From NCBI GenBank assembly GCA_015489175.1, contig WGAI01000067.1, forward strand, positions 1 to 64,000: a DNA stretch of 64,000 nucleotides. The letters are read 5' to 3'. Below, one piece after another: positions 39,301-46,457 of the stretch. Position numbers and translations under genes: made by a program. The notes beneath the pieces were generated by a model. It did no database searches. It was not told where the DNA came from and saw only the letters and a list, made by a program, of their open reading frames with translations. Origin of the DNA: Caldifarciminota bacterium. Its GTDB lineage: Bacteria > Hydrothermota > Hydrothermia > B15-G9. Positions within the stretch are counted from its first letter, which is position 1. The number at the start of each line of letters is the position of its first letter.

Positions 39301-41706
39301 AGGGCTGTGTCAGGCGTGAACTTCAGCGCTTCGAGAATTAGGCTCTACACAGAAAGCGGTGCGATTATACCCGGCTCGCAAGTGTATCGCGGCGACACTC
39401 TAATATGGCAACTCACGGATTCGCTTGTGACAGAGGGGAGATACAGAATCTGGGTGTATCTCGAGGACAATGCCGGCAATGTGGATAGTGCCGAGCATTA
39501 CTTCACGATCGACCTCGCAAATCCGGTGGTTCAGGTAACATATCCTGATTCTGCGGGCTATGTGAAGGATACACTTGCAAGTGTTTGGGCCGCATTTGGA
39601 AATGCGTTCTCAGGCATGAACTGGGATTCCAGCGTCACGCGCATAGAGGTGCTCAACCCGATGGGCGACCAGTTGCCCGGATACCACACACACAGCGGAG
39701 ACACGCTGACCTTCAACCTCTCCGTGCCGATACTCCCGAACGGCATCCGCGATGGATTTTACACGATGCGCATCTTCGCTCAAGACAACGCTGGTAACTC
39801 GCTCTCGCCGCTCAACCCGTGGGTCGGCTATTTCATCTACGATTCGAGAGCGCCGCGCGTCGATTCCACGGTTCCACGCAACGGCGCAGTCGATTACCTG
39901 CTGCGTGACAGCGTTTGGGCCTCGATATCCGATGAATACCCCGGAATTGATTCGGTGTCAGGTGTTAACACAGCAACATCGACGATCGAGCTGTTCTATC
40001 CCGACGGTTCAGGTGTGCCGGGCTACGGAGGAGTGTTCAGGAGTCGCGCCGTGTTCTACATCTATCAGGGCACGAACTTGCCGCCCGGCGACTACATGAT
40101 GGTGCTGCACTTAGAGGACCGCGCTGGCAACATCACAGACGACACGGTCAGGTTCAATGTCGGCGAAAGGCTCGTGATCACGGACATTGAGCCGGATTCC
40201 GGCGCATTCGTCAATCGGCTTGACACGGTCAGGGTCACCATCTGCGATAGGCTCGGCGTCGGAGTTGATACGCTGTCGAGCGTCAGGGTTTACGATCAGG
40301 GCGGTAACATGCTGCCCGGCCACTTCGAATACATGGGACCCGATACCGAGCTGACATTCATCTATGTGCTCGATTCGACGGTTACCAGATCCGGCCGCTA
40401 CTTCATAAATGTTACGCCGCTGTCAGTTGACGGCGTCGTCGGCCAATCGAGGACTTACGATTTCATGCTTGACGCTGTTCCGCCTCAGCTTATCACATCC
40501 TCAGTGGAAGACGGCGACACGCTTATCCGTTCACCTCAGGAACTGTTCGTTACTGTCGGCGACATAAGCGGAATTGACACCACCAACACATTCCTCAGGC
40601 TGTTCGATCCATCGTGGCGACCGGTTGGCGGCCATGTTGAGTTCAGGTTCGGAGGCAAAGACGGTTTCAACAAACTGCTTGGAATTGACGATGGCAAGCT
40701 CGGCGACACCATCGTCTTCGTGCTTGATAGCACATTGAAGGTGGAGGGAACATATTATTTCTACAGCTACATCACCGACATAGCGGGCAACACGAAGATC
40801 GACACCATAAGTTTCGACTATCTGCTCCCGATAGAGGTGCGGACAAATCCGCGCTCAGGCGAAGTCGTAACCACTCAGCTTACGGCGGTTTACGCCTATG
40901 TCAAAGACAGGACAGGACTTGGGTTGCAATCCGTTTCTGTCTGGCTGTCCCACGCAAACCTCAACGACACGATTCCCGGTACTCAGAGCATGTTGAACGA
41001 TACGACATTTGCGTGGACGCTCGATCAACCGCTTGCAGTCGATGGTTCCGATAACGGAGGTTACAGGGTCAATGTTGTGGCATCCAACGGCGGCGGTGAT
41101 GTTGTGACTGGAACGGCGCTGTTTACCTACATCGTGGATCAGGTTCCGCCGCCAAGGCCGATCATATCTCCGGATGTGCCGACCGATGTGTGGTATGATA
41201 CCCTGACGGTCATCGGCAAGACCGAGCCCTATGCCCTTGTCACAGTCGTGATTAACGATTCGACGACGCGAATAACTCAGGCGGGACCGGACAGCATCTT
41301 TGTGTTCGATACGCTCAGACTGGTGTTTGACACTACGAATGTCCTGAAATTTGTTGCGGCAGATGCATTTGGCAACATAAGCGATACGACGGAATTAGAA
41401 GTTAAAGCGGCACCGCCATCGTTCAGCGTTGCGCCTTCCATGCCGTTTACAGATGCTGACCATGTGTTCAGGTTCTCTCTGCCGCAGAGCGCACATGTTA
41501 CCGTCACGATTTACAACCTGAGAGGCGACAAGCTCGCCACACTGGAGGCCGACTTGCCGATGGGCAAATACCTGACCCTTAACTGGGATATGAAGAACAA
41601 CGATGGACAGGATGTCAACAATGGGCCATTGCTTTATGTTGCTGAGGTTGAGTATGCGGATGGCACGAAAGACAGGAAGAAGGACATCATAATTGTGGCA
41701 AGGTAA
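30379..41706 (+). CDS. Giant 3775-aa secreted multi-Ig-like-domain protein with FlgD-like/type IX-like C-terminus
   Basis: Signal peptide; two SPNGDG N-terminal domains; ~25-30 tandem Ig-like domains (IYDTRPP, DGSDDGxY, AYDKAGN); C-terminal FSLPQSAHVTVTIYNLRGDKLATLEADLPMGKYLTLNWDMKNNDGQDV…YVAEVEYADGTKDRKKDIIIVAR. Confidence 0.9.
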   Translation: MKKILSIFILVMAVSNAAASPVYITNVEVEPNPFSPNGDGRADTTTFSFILSGYVDTVYLRIFRDSLNTSTGLRDTVIDSIVAVLTPGIQGANVMAWTNVETDPSILPDGPYHYFIYGSDTTDTATGIVYIDRQPPTIYNVSVTPNPFSPNGDGINDYAHIAFSVTGSYRPEDSLFFRKPPLGIGYLQLWYQNGAGHGVFVANAKVDSADGHVDNIIEFPYPVYLALAVGGLQGLEQVDLRFFDYANRAIDITAQPNEDIRIGIPETYLLNKFMYFSSSSFIVTNMDSLDPGVSILIPVYAFTGNASITITDINNQVVSVVDFVDVYRGDGNYFTDWGPDNIPDGLYTFSIQAQDESYNVELYTGNVIANSIPTNVDSLTVSPSVISPANLDGRADAALVQFSISEEAHVTVRVYNSATQWDTTTLVRTLIGDSVMQGGSHSLTFDGRDNNGNFLAQNSDSTYTVVVTAYDPYTLDSDVKSAPIVVDNLSPSFDTLYINTLVNNTIDTLYGKVNEPGSEIRVFRNGYPIGIAIADSITGNFSLVVTYVEGINTFTAIAYDAAYNSDTASVTALCDLHAPTLASSSPFDGEAFQTFTIANGKAVLIDSIYHDSASGIDWATASVHLYYENYLRDTYLGSPITHLGDTLFIPFITDSINAHSGHYRLIVSVQDRAGNTMFDTVRFTVDRVAPTIVTIPDSGSPTNMLDTVMAVIRDSISGVDTISTTVSLEKRNVRTIEGTTFWRGDTVFFVPLSPIPRDGSDDGEYIFAVDAVDKAGNYTPKRSLIIYDTRPPHITTFWPPDSSTFQDSVTGIDTIFAVVNDSFGSFAGSGLDVNFSLIRLVNTNNGQGVIGNQIYHGDTLKWAIDPTLYDPAYGFNEEGTYMITVTATDSAGNSADTSSTFIIDLSSPIVTEVYPADSAYVNASPENIHAIVVERGSGINKSASYIHIYRPDGGEVPGTYTFVGDTLLFSLENPFPEDGTWDGQFTIVVHVEDNVGKTVEDTFHFIYDTQPPQVVWSTPSDSSYLNRNFETDYNRTIKVRLSDATSGLDFGTSGLSILVNWENYNASPSNYLRLPPDTLGFHFDSLIEGEIEVVVWGYDHANNLLNDTLILIVDTTKPSVVFVPDSGTMTNSLSTFSAYIRDLFAGPDTASTHLAVYRLDSPSDTTSIGLDHYEWLGDTIVFYPYPPIATDGSNDGEYLIRAYAYDKSGNVDSSRISTIFYDSKPPYVVSHSQSSGADTLITDTLSEIWVLPSDANGLRWVSGIDTNGTQVSVVNQFGAAIAGHREWRGDTLFFVFDNPISADGRYTARVYMADLVGNTSTDSFRFVVDLNSPQITWSDPADSSYVNSPPNEIRIFIQDLGSGVNFNACSVVVYTPNMGTVLGHTEVRNDTIVFVLEETLPTDGSADGVYTVLVWGQDNNNRPLSPSNPDTLMFTFDTQVPQLVSYYPTRDTALNQFNSPEFGPDTIFARLRDATAGVDLTTSDLTLLKYGLPISGVAVTRRSADTTLIMALPSGLEEGRYSFVVKEVDFAHNLKRDSINFVYDLTGPVISALMPDSEKLNMIDSIDISVIDTLAGTDTMQTNLTVRLLDAGRTIGGDIVWLDPSTVRFVPDPPLATDGSDDGLVEVETHGFDMAGNGSVDTSYLIYDTRPPRIVDDRIDFFRDTLTHTPVGSLVMPTDTVIEDSFFGLRVALDDSYFGRTVSGIDPVRSTASLTYQGGAAIPGITMVSNDTLYLTLSDTIREDDRFTARFNIADEAGNSSEYEHNFIVDLYPPVLAGTVPPDGGFINSPPTYVAASIFDNGSGVLMDTSVTKITLIAPDNHIVLGYNEFVNDTLYFRIQENIDSTGIADGTYTMIVRSMDNSGKGFVDTLSFVLDTQLPSLDSSLAVVNGNEYPLEDGYFNQAPDTLWFYLSDRTSGANLLSSGVSLHRYGQLLETSIVRDTVNDRLGIVPLSPLDDGRYFARVSVVDRALNFLVDTVSFVIDRVAPSIDVQPENGVAVNRLDTITVYLNDTLAGIDTITTTVSLTGPNGDVPLNVNWIDGVQAICTPVQPLATNGSDDADDYVIYVEAYDKANNVSVSSVHITYDTRPPYVTERFPDSLSLGDVNSVWVRFADSLSSSVHGSGVDSVLSIIRLTRAETGEAIPGQKIVRGDTLIFNIDAAYAPLADGRYKFYSILYDKAGNMDSLEYEFVVDTRGPSLVWSMPRDSGFINYQPQAIYALIADEGTGLNYDTALTNIRVQGPDGRYLIGYNEFIGDTLVFHITDSSLIDGYYNVEVRAHDMIGRPLNYAPSGSYDSVQVLTFAIDRRPPTLAWSYPAHDTAIQRPEGPYVVEFNDLLAGINLSSSGADLMHYGVPVEINITRVDSGDVVIGNDTVHVTNALVIQPVDSGSFDVEGRYKLAVIGVDKALNVVQDTIQFIVDRQPPELTFYPADSSYLDSIDRIYVIVSDTLAGANNSSIDFALVGPNGDMSGTLSWYGDTAEFVPTNPFQPGGYYDGKYNIIVSAYDRAMNMAYGRSDFIYDTRPPYPTMFYPSQDSVVPRPVYYAWMRLTDVYDTMREVSGVDIGACQIGVLDPDGVTVPGNMVFEGDTAIRWSFRNAIIRDGRYTVWAKYYDRAGNFDSTSYEFTLDLNPPVVVWSSPEDSSYINHSIQDVQVVLDDRGGSGVNPDSSRLYLVGPNGDTLLGSFSISNDTLNYHLVSPLPADGSADGVYRMLVHGRDYVNDPAVIGDHTIDDTLMFVYDTRAPYLVASYPIDNAMLNTAPETLWVQLGDQLSGVSLGTSNLTLFVNGLIVPGTVYRDVVHSRLMFVPDNPLTDNEYSLLVFARDTATNEFVDTVNFIVDTQEPDVVITPNDGATVNQLTEITMSVEDNMSGVDTTLSYINVTGPNGVVAAQRYWTGDTLHFVPTPPLRTDGSDDGRYTAAGVGYDMAGNIDVNTISFIYDTRPPFVQEFYPQDIQIMPLRAVWAVVSDTLPGRAVSGVNFSASRIRLYTESGAIIPGSQVYRGDTLIWQLTDSLVTEGRYRIWVYLEDNAGNVDSAEHYFTIDLANPVVQVTYPDSAGYVKDTLASVWAAFGNAFSGMNWDSSVTRIEVLNPMGDQLPGYHTHSGDTLTFNLSVPILPNGIRDGFYTMRIFAQDNAGNSLSPLNPWVGYFIYDSRAPRVDSTVPRNGAVDYLLRDSVWASISDEYPGIDSVSGVNTATSTIELFYPDGSGVPGYGGVFRSRAVFYIYQGTNLPPGDYMMVLHLEDRAGNITDDTVRFNVGERLVITDIEPDSGAFVNRLDTVRVTICDRLGVGVDTLSSVRVYDQGGNMLPGHFEYMGPDTELTFIYVLDSTVTRSGRYFINVTPLSVDGVVGQSRTYDFMLDAVPPQLITSSVEDGDTLIRSPQELFVTVGDISGIDTTNTFLRLFDPSWRPVGGHVEFRFGGKDGFNKLLGIDDGKLGDTIVFVLDSTLKVEGTYYFYSYITDIAGNTKIDTISFDYLLPIEVRTNPRSGEVVTTQLTAVYAYVKDRTGLGLQSVSVWLSHANLNDTIPGTQSMLNDTTFAWTLDQPLAVDGSDNGGYRVNVVASNGGGDVVTGTALFTYIVDQVPPPRPIISPDVPTDVWYDTLTVIGKTEPYALVTVVINDSTTRITQAGPDSIFVFDTLRLVFDTTNVLKFVAADAFGNISDTTELEVKAAPPSFSVAPSMPFTDADHVFRFSLPQSAHVTVTIYNLRGDKLATLEADLPMGKYLTLNWDMKNNDGQDVNNGPLLYVAEVEYADGTKDRKKDIIIVAR
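32440..40163 (+). repeat. Higher-order repeat: six cycles of a four-domain (A-B-C-D) Ig-like unit, ~1.26-1.32 kb each
   Basis: The A-type domain recurs at about 32440, 33730, 35020, 36338, 37645, 38905 and 40163. Each is followed by distinguishable B, C and D domains. Confidence 0.8.
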
Positions 41707-41717
41707 GGAGGCAAGAC

Positions 41718-42617
41718 ATGAAGATGAAAAGGATTTTGATTGTTATCGGGCTTTTTGCGACCAGCACCTGGGGGCAGGGAGCGAGCTTCAGGTCGGCTTT
41801 CCCTGATTTCCCACCTGAGCCTTACGGCGCCGCCATAGGTGGCGCCGCAGTCGCCCTTACGGGCACGCCATCAGCACCATTCTGGAATCCGGCAGGCGCA
41901 GCTTTCATGGACGGCAGAGCTATCATGGCTGGCGGCTCAAAATTCCAGAACTGGCCCATCTACACGGCCAATCTGATTTACACACAGGGCGACCAGGGAT
42001 TTGGGGCCGCAGCACTCATCATCAACCATCTTGGACTTAAGGCATACGACGAGCAGGTCAAGTATCAGGAAAACAGCATATCATACACATGGGCGACGAA
42101 GCTCAGCGGAAGCATCGGTATCGGAGTCAAGGGCAAATACATCATGGCATCGTCAGACTTACAGGATGTTCAGGCAAGTGGTCTTTCGATCGATGCAGGC
42201 GTGCTGTTTAACCTTCAGGGGTTTGCCAACATCGGATTTACCGCAAAGGACATTCTTTCGACGCTGAAATGGAAGACGGGCAGGGTTGAGCACCTTCCCA
42301 TCGTCTTTGAAGGTGGCATCGGCACGGCACCCCTGTTCCAGAGACTATCGCTTTTCGTGTCGTTCAGGGGAGAGCAAGGGATGGGCATATCTGACATCGG
42401 AGTTGGCACCGAAGCGTGGATAATGCCCGGCCGACTATCTCTGCGGCTTGGACTTGATAATAGGATCCTGAACAACATGATGTCGATATCCGGCGGACTT
42501 GGCCTGATAATCCCGCTCGACATCTTCAGCAGCTACTTCATTAACTACTCTTTCGAGATGGGACAGAATATCGTCGGTGTGCAGCATCGGTTCTCGATAG
42601 GGCTTAACTGGGAATGA
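41718..42617 (+). CDS. PorV/PorQ-like outer-membrane beta-barrel protein
   Basis: AAIGGAAVALTGTPSAPFWNPAGAAFMDGRAIMAG, typical of the PorV/UPF0164 N-terminus; barrel-like repeats to FSIGLNWE. Confidence 0.82.
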   Translation: MKMKRILIVIGLFATSTWGQGASFRSAFPDFPPEPYGAAIGGAAVALTGTPSAPFWNPAGAAFMDGRAIMAGGSKFQNWPIYTANLIYTQGDQGFGAAALIINHLGLKAYDEQVKYQENSISYTWATKLSGSIGIGVKGKYIMASSDLQDVQASGLSIDAGVLFNLQGFANIGFTAKDILSTLKWKTGRVEHLPIVFEGGIGTAPLFQRLSLFVSFRGEQGMGISDIGVGTEAWIMPGRLSLRLGLDNRILNNMMSISGGLGLIIPLDIFSSYFINYSFEMGQNIVGVQHRFSIGLNWE

Positions 42618-42621
42618 TGGG

Positions 42622-43146
42622 ATGAAAGTTAATTCATCGAAGAAGATCTATCAGGGCAGGATTTTGAACCTGAGGGTTGACGAGATAACACTCGATAACG
42701 GCCGAAGGACCACGCGCGAGGTTGTTGAATACCGCGGCGCAGTGGCAATCGTGCCGATCATAGAAGATAAGATCCTGTTCGTCCGCCAGTTCAGATATCC
42801 GGTCGGTGAGGAGCTTATCGAGATACCCGCCGGTAAGATCGAGGAAGGCGAGCATCCGGACGATACTGCTTACAGAGAGCTGATCGAGGAGACGGGTTAC
42901 AGGGCGGCTGAACTGAAATTGCTCTCGAGATTTTACACGGCTCCCGGTTACTCAACCGAAGAGCTCTACCTGTTTCTTGCCCCGAAACTCGAACCATCTG
43001 AGATGAGCCCTGACTTCGACGAGATCATTGAACCCGTTGAAATTCCGATGGATGAAGTGTATCGCATGCTTAAAAACGACGAGTTCCACGACGCCAAAAC
43101 CATACTCGGACTGCTCTGGTTCTTCAATTTCGTCAAAAACGATTGA
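42622..43146 (+). CDS. NUDIX hydrolase (ADP-ribose pyrophosphatase-like)
   Basis: NUDIX box GKIEEGEHPDDTAYRELIEETGYRA. Confidence 0.95.
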   Translation: MKVNSSKKIYQGRILNLRVDEITLDNGRRTTREVVEYRGAVAIVPIIEDKILFVRQFRYPVGEELIEIPAGKIEEGEHPDDTAYRELIEETGYRAAELKLLSRFYTAPGYSTEELYLFLAPKLEPSEMSPDFDEIIEPVEIPMDEVYRMLKNDEFHDAKTILGLLWFFNFVKND

Positions 43147-43235
43147 ATATCTCAATTATCTGGGACAGCCTTATTCCGCTTAATTCGGATTTGAAGCAGG
43201 GGAGGGTAGGGGGTAGATTTGTGGAGGTAGGTGGA

Positions 43236-45131
43236 ATGAACCAGAACGGATTTGTCAAGAAACTTACATCGTTTGTCTCCGTTGACAGGATACTCGACAA
43301 CATAGCATGGATTACGAGGTTCCACAGGATGCAGGCATCACCTGACCTGTTGAGGGCAGTGGAATATGCTGTCGAGCAATTTGAGAGTTACGGACTTGAA
43401 GCGGAACTTGTGAGGATACCCATCGGCGATTGGGTCGGCGGAGTGGCGGGTTTTGATGGCTGGGAGTGCACGGACGCCGAGCTCTGGCTCGAGGAGCCGG
43501 AAATGCGAAAGCTCGCTGATTGGCATGAAAATAAATTCAGTTTAATTCAGCGTTCAGCTGCAATTGATGGAGTTTTTGAGGTGACAGCTGACAAAGATGG
43601 CGATCTCAGGGGCAAATTCCTGCTTACGGATGACATGAAGGACATCACCCGTGTCCACAAATACATCGACAAAGGCATTGTCGGCATCATTTTCTACGGT
43701 ATCGGAGATAGATCAATCGACCTGCCCGACGCGCGGAGATACCTGTCTTTCTGGTGGACAAGGGGCTATCAGCGTAAAATTTCGGGTTTTACCCTGACTT
43801 ACAGGCAGGGGCTTTACCTCAAAGGACTTCTGGCGCAGGGGAAACAGGTCAAGATCCGCGCCAGAGTTAACAGCCGGTTTTACGATGGTACTTTCGACAT
43901 TGCCACTGCAGTGCTGAGGGGCGAGTCACCTGAGGAGATCGTCCTGACTGCCCATATCTGCCATCCCAAGAACGAAGCCAACGATAATGCGTCAGGTGCT
44001 GGCGTCGTGATGGAGGTCGCCCGCGTGCTCAGCCATCTTGTGTCGAACGGCACCATAAAGCGTCCCGTAAGGAGCATCAGGTTCATCCTTGTGCCTGAGA
44101 TCAACGGCTCCAATGCGTTCTACCTTGAACAACCTGATGTGGCCCGCAACGGGTTGATGGGCTTGAATTTTGACATGGTCGGCTCAAACCTGAAGCTGTC
44201 GAGGGGCGTTATGCTGTTAGACAAACATCCGGCCGTGCTCGGCGGCTATTCATCTGCACTTGTGAACAGGCTCAGGCGGAGGTTTGTTGACGGGGTGAAG
44301 AACTGGCTGGGGACAGCATACTTCAACGATGTGGCCATGGAGACCGTGCCTTTCGGAGATGGGACCGACCACCTTGTGCTGTCTGACCCGCATTTTGGCA
44401 TACCTGCTCCCACGATGATAAACTGGCCTGACCGGTATTACCACACGGATCACGATACTATCGATAAACTTTCTGGGCACTCGCTGCGGATGGCTGCTGC
44501 AACCGGCGTCGCATTCGCCTTTATGACAGCTAATCCTGAGGGCGAGCACTTGAGATGCGCTGCAGATAGCGTGTTGCTGGATACCATCGAGGATATACAA
44601 AGGGTTTTGAACGACGAGCTCGACCGCCTTGATGCAGGCATGAGCTCATCGATGCGGTTTATGGCCATGTTGAAACGGATTGCACAGCAGGGTTATGATA
44701 ACCTCAGGGCTGTCAAAAACGAAGGATTTGATGTTGCCGGGCACGAGACCCTCATATCCAACTATGTGACCGATCTCATCAAGATATACGAAAACCAATT
44801 CGATGCGGACAGGGTGTTTCTCGATAAGGCGCTGTATCCGAATGATAAAACCCCGGTGAGGAAGGTCAAAGGCGTCTATTATCCGTGGTCGTGGATTCGG
44901 GAGAACAGGCCGGATCTGGCCGAAAAGTGGGATGAGCTCTCGGATGAAGCGGCCAGAGATGAGAATTTCATGAGCGTTCCGCATTTCGCTTATCTTTGGT
45001 TCGACGGCAACAAAAACACGCGCGAGGTGGCGTTCGACCTCGCATCAGTTTACGGAAAGCCAATTCACCCTGAGCAATACAGGTTTTATCTGGAATTGCT
45101 CGCTGATATCGATTTCATTGAGCTCAAGTGA
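43236..45131 (+). CDS. M28/DUF4910-like metallopeptidase
   Basis: LTAHICHPKNEANDNASGAGVVMEVARVL, FILVPEINGSNAF, NWPDRYYHTDHDTIDKL metal-ligand regions. ATG 43236 with SD ggaggt is preferred over 43143. Confidence 0.82.
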   Translation: MNQNGFVKKLTSFVSVDRILDNIAWITRFHRMQASPDLLRAVEYAVEQFESYGLEAELVRIPIGDWVGGVAGFDGWECTDAELWLEEPEMRKLADWHENKFSLIQRSAAIDGVFEVTADKDGDLRGKFLLTDDMKDITRVHKYIDKGIVGIIFYGIGDRSIDLPDARRYLSFWWTRGYQRKISGFTLTYRQGLYLKGLLAQGKQVKIRARVNSRFYDGTFDIATAVLRGESPEEIVLTAHICHPKNEANDNASGAGVVMEVARVLSHLVSNGTIKRPVRSIRFILVPEINGSNAFYLEQPDVARNGLMGLNFDMVGSNLKLSRGVMLLDKHPAVLGGYSSALVNRLRRRFVDGVKNWLGTAYFNDVAMETVPFGDGTDHLVLSDPHFGIPAPTMINWPDRYYHTDHDTIDKLSGHSLRMAAATGVAFAFMTANPEGEHLRCAADSVLLDTIEDIQRVLNDELDRLDAGMSSSMRFMAMLKRIAQQGYDNLRAVKNEGFDVAGHETLISNYVTDLIKIYENQFDADRVFLDKALYPNDKTPVRKVKGVYYPWSWIRENRPDLAEKWDELSDEAARDENFMSVPHFAYLWFDGNKNTREVAFDLASVYGKPIHPEQYRFYLELLADIDFIELK

Positions 45132-45156
45132 TCATGTCCCCCGCTATGGACATGAT
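45131..45156 (+). terminator. Short perfect hairpin after the M28-like gene
   Basis: ATCATGTCC-cccgctat-GGACATGAT right at the stop codon. Could be an operator instead. Confidence 0.4.
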
Positions 45157-45204
45157 TTGAATATGCCTGTTGAATATACCCCATAAACAATAGAGGAGGT
45201 AAAG

Positions 45205-46422
45205 ATGGCGTTGTGGATGGCTTTTCTCGCTTTTTCTTTTTATTCGGTCCCGTCGGGAAAGCTTAACTCTGTCAAAAGTTACATCTACTATCGCGGCGAA
45301 AAATTTGACAAAAAGCTCAAAAATTACGATCTCGTGATAGTCCCGCCAGATTTTAAAAGGAAATTCGTAAAAAAACTGCACAGATACGGCAAAAAGGTGG
45401 TAGTCTCCGTCAAAAAAGAGGACAATTTTGCGCCTTACCACATTCTGGAGAGTGAGAAGCCTGAAGAGAATTTCGACGGTTTTTTTATCATACTCCAGCC
45501 GTCCGATACCGATTTCGTCAGGATGCTGCACGACACATTTCCGGATAAGGCGATCATAATTTCGACAGATGTGATTCACATTGAGCCGTTTTTGGACTAC
45601 ATCGATGGGTATATGTGGAGGTTTTTCTCCACTGAATTCAAAAATGTCCGATACACGGTCAAGACCGATGTAGATGAAATTCATAGGGAGAACTACCTTG
45701 CGATCAACATCCTAAACAGGCTGAGGAAATATCGTAAGAATTTCAAGGTGTTTTCCCTCGATGTGCTGACGATACCTGATACGCAATCCATTGTCGCGTG
45801 CTATTACCGGGCCAGAAGGCTCGATTTCATAGAGTATGTTGGTACTCCGGCGCTTAACTTCGTGATTTACATACCCGACACCTTCCATGTCGATTCCGCT
45901 TACGCCTATGGCTCGTTCGACCCTGTTTTCAAACTGCCATCGCAGATTGTGCGCGACACGAGCCCTGAGAACATAGCCCTTGCCATTAACGGAGCTGAGG
46001 CTTACTGCGATTCAAAGGCTCCGTGGGCCGACATCTCGGTTGTGAACGACGGATACATAAACGATCCGGCCATCGAATGGCTTATTCCTATCAATTGGGC
46101 GAGCGGCTCAGATTCCGCAGCCCATTATGTGGAAATTCGGTTTGCGGACGAGTATTACCTCGATTCGGTCAAAATTTACTGGCCTATCGTGAACGGCGTT
46201 CCTTTGTCTCCGAAACGCTATCGGTTGGAGGCATGGAGCTCAGAGCGCCAGTTCTGGTGGCCAATGGTGATTGCGACCGATTCCAGACCTCGAAAGATGG
46301 ATAAGTTTGTGTTTACGGATGCGTATGCTGGCAGAATCAGGATTTACATCGCCCCCGGAGACGGGCCGAAAATGTATCCGTTTCAGCTGTGGGTGAGTGA
46401 AATAAAAGCCTATGGAGAGTAA
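45205..46422 (+). CDS. GH114-like (TM1410-like) barrel protein with C-terminal discoidin-like domain
   Basis: YDLVIVPPDFKRKFVKKLHRYGKKVVVSVKKEDNF…DGFFII resembles GH114-like barrels. C-terminal ADISVVNDGYIND…HYVEIRFADEYYLDSVKIYWP resembles F5/8 type C domains. Confidence 0.5.
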   Translation: MALWMAFLAFSFYSVPSGKLNSVKSYIYYRGEKFDKKLKNYDLVIVPPDFKRKFVKKLHRYGKKVVVSVKKEDNFAPYHILESEKPEENFDGFFIILQPSDTDFVRMLHDTFPDKAIIISTDVIHIEPFLDYIDGYMWRFFSTEFKNVRYTVKTDVDEIHRENYLAINILNRLRKYRKNFKVFSLDVLTIPDTQSIVACYYRARRLDFIEYVGTPALNFVIYIPDTFHVDSAYAYGSFDPVFKLPSQIVRDTSPENIALAINGAEAYCDSKAPWADISVVNDGYINDPAIEWLIPINWASGSDSAAHYVEIRFADEYYLDSVKIYWPIVNGVPLSPKRYRLEAWSSERQFWWPMVIATDSRPRKMDKFVFTDAYAGRIRIYIAPGDGPKMYPFQLWVSEIKAYGE

Positions 46423-46457
46423 AATAAACATCCAAAATCAAAGGAGAGTGATATAAC

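Noticed and set aside
32440-40163. Giant-gene repeats as a CRISPR or non-coding satellite
   Set aside because: The repeats are diverged, in frame and protein-level; no short identical repeats with spacers. No CRISPR array was seen anywhere in the window.
43143-43235. Extended N-terminus of the M28-like ORF
   Set aside because: ATG 43236 has a good SD (ggaggtaggtgg); the upstream extension overlaps the NUDIX stop and is not protein-like.
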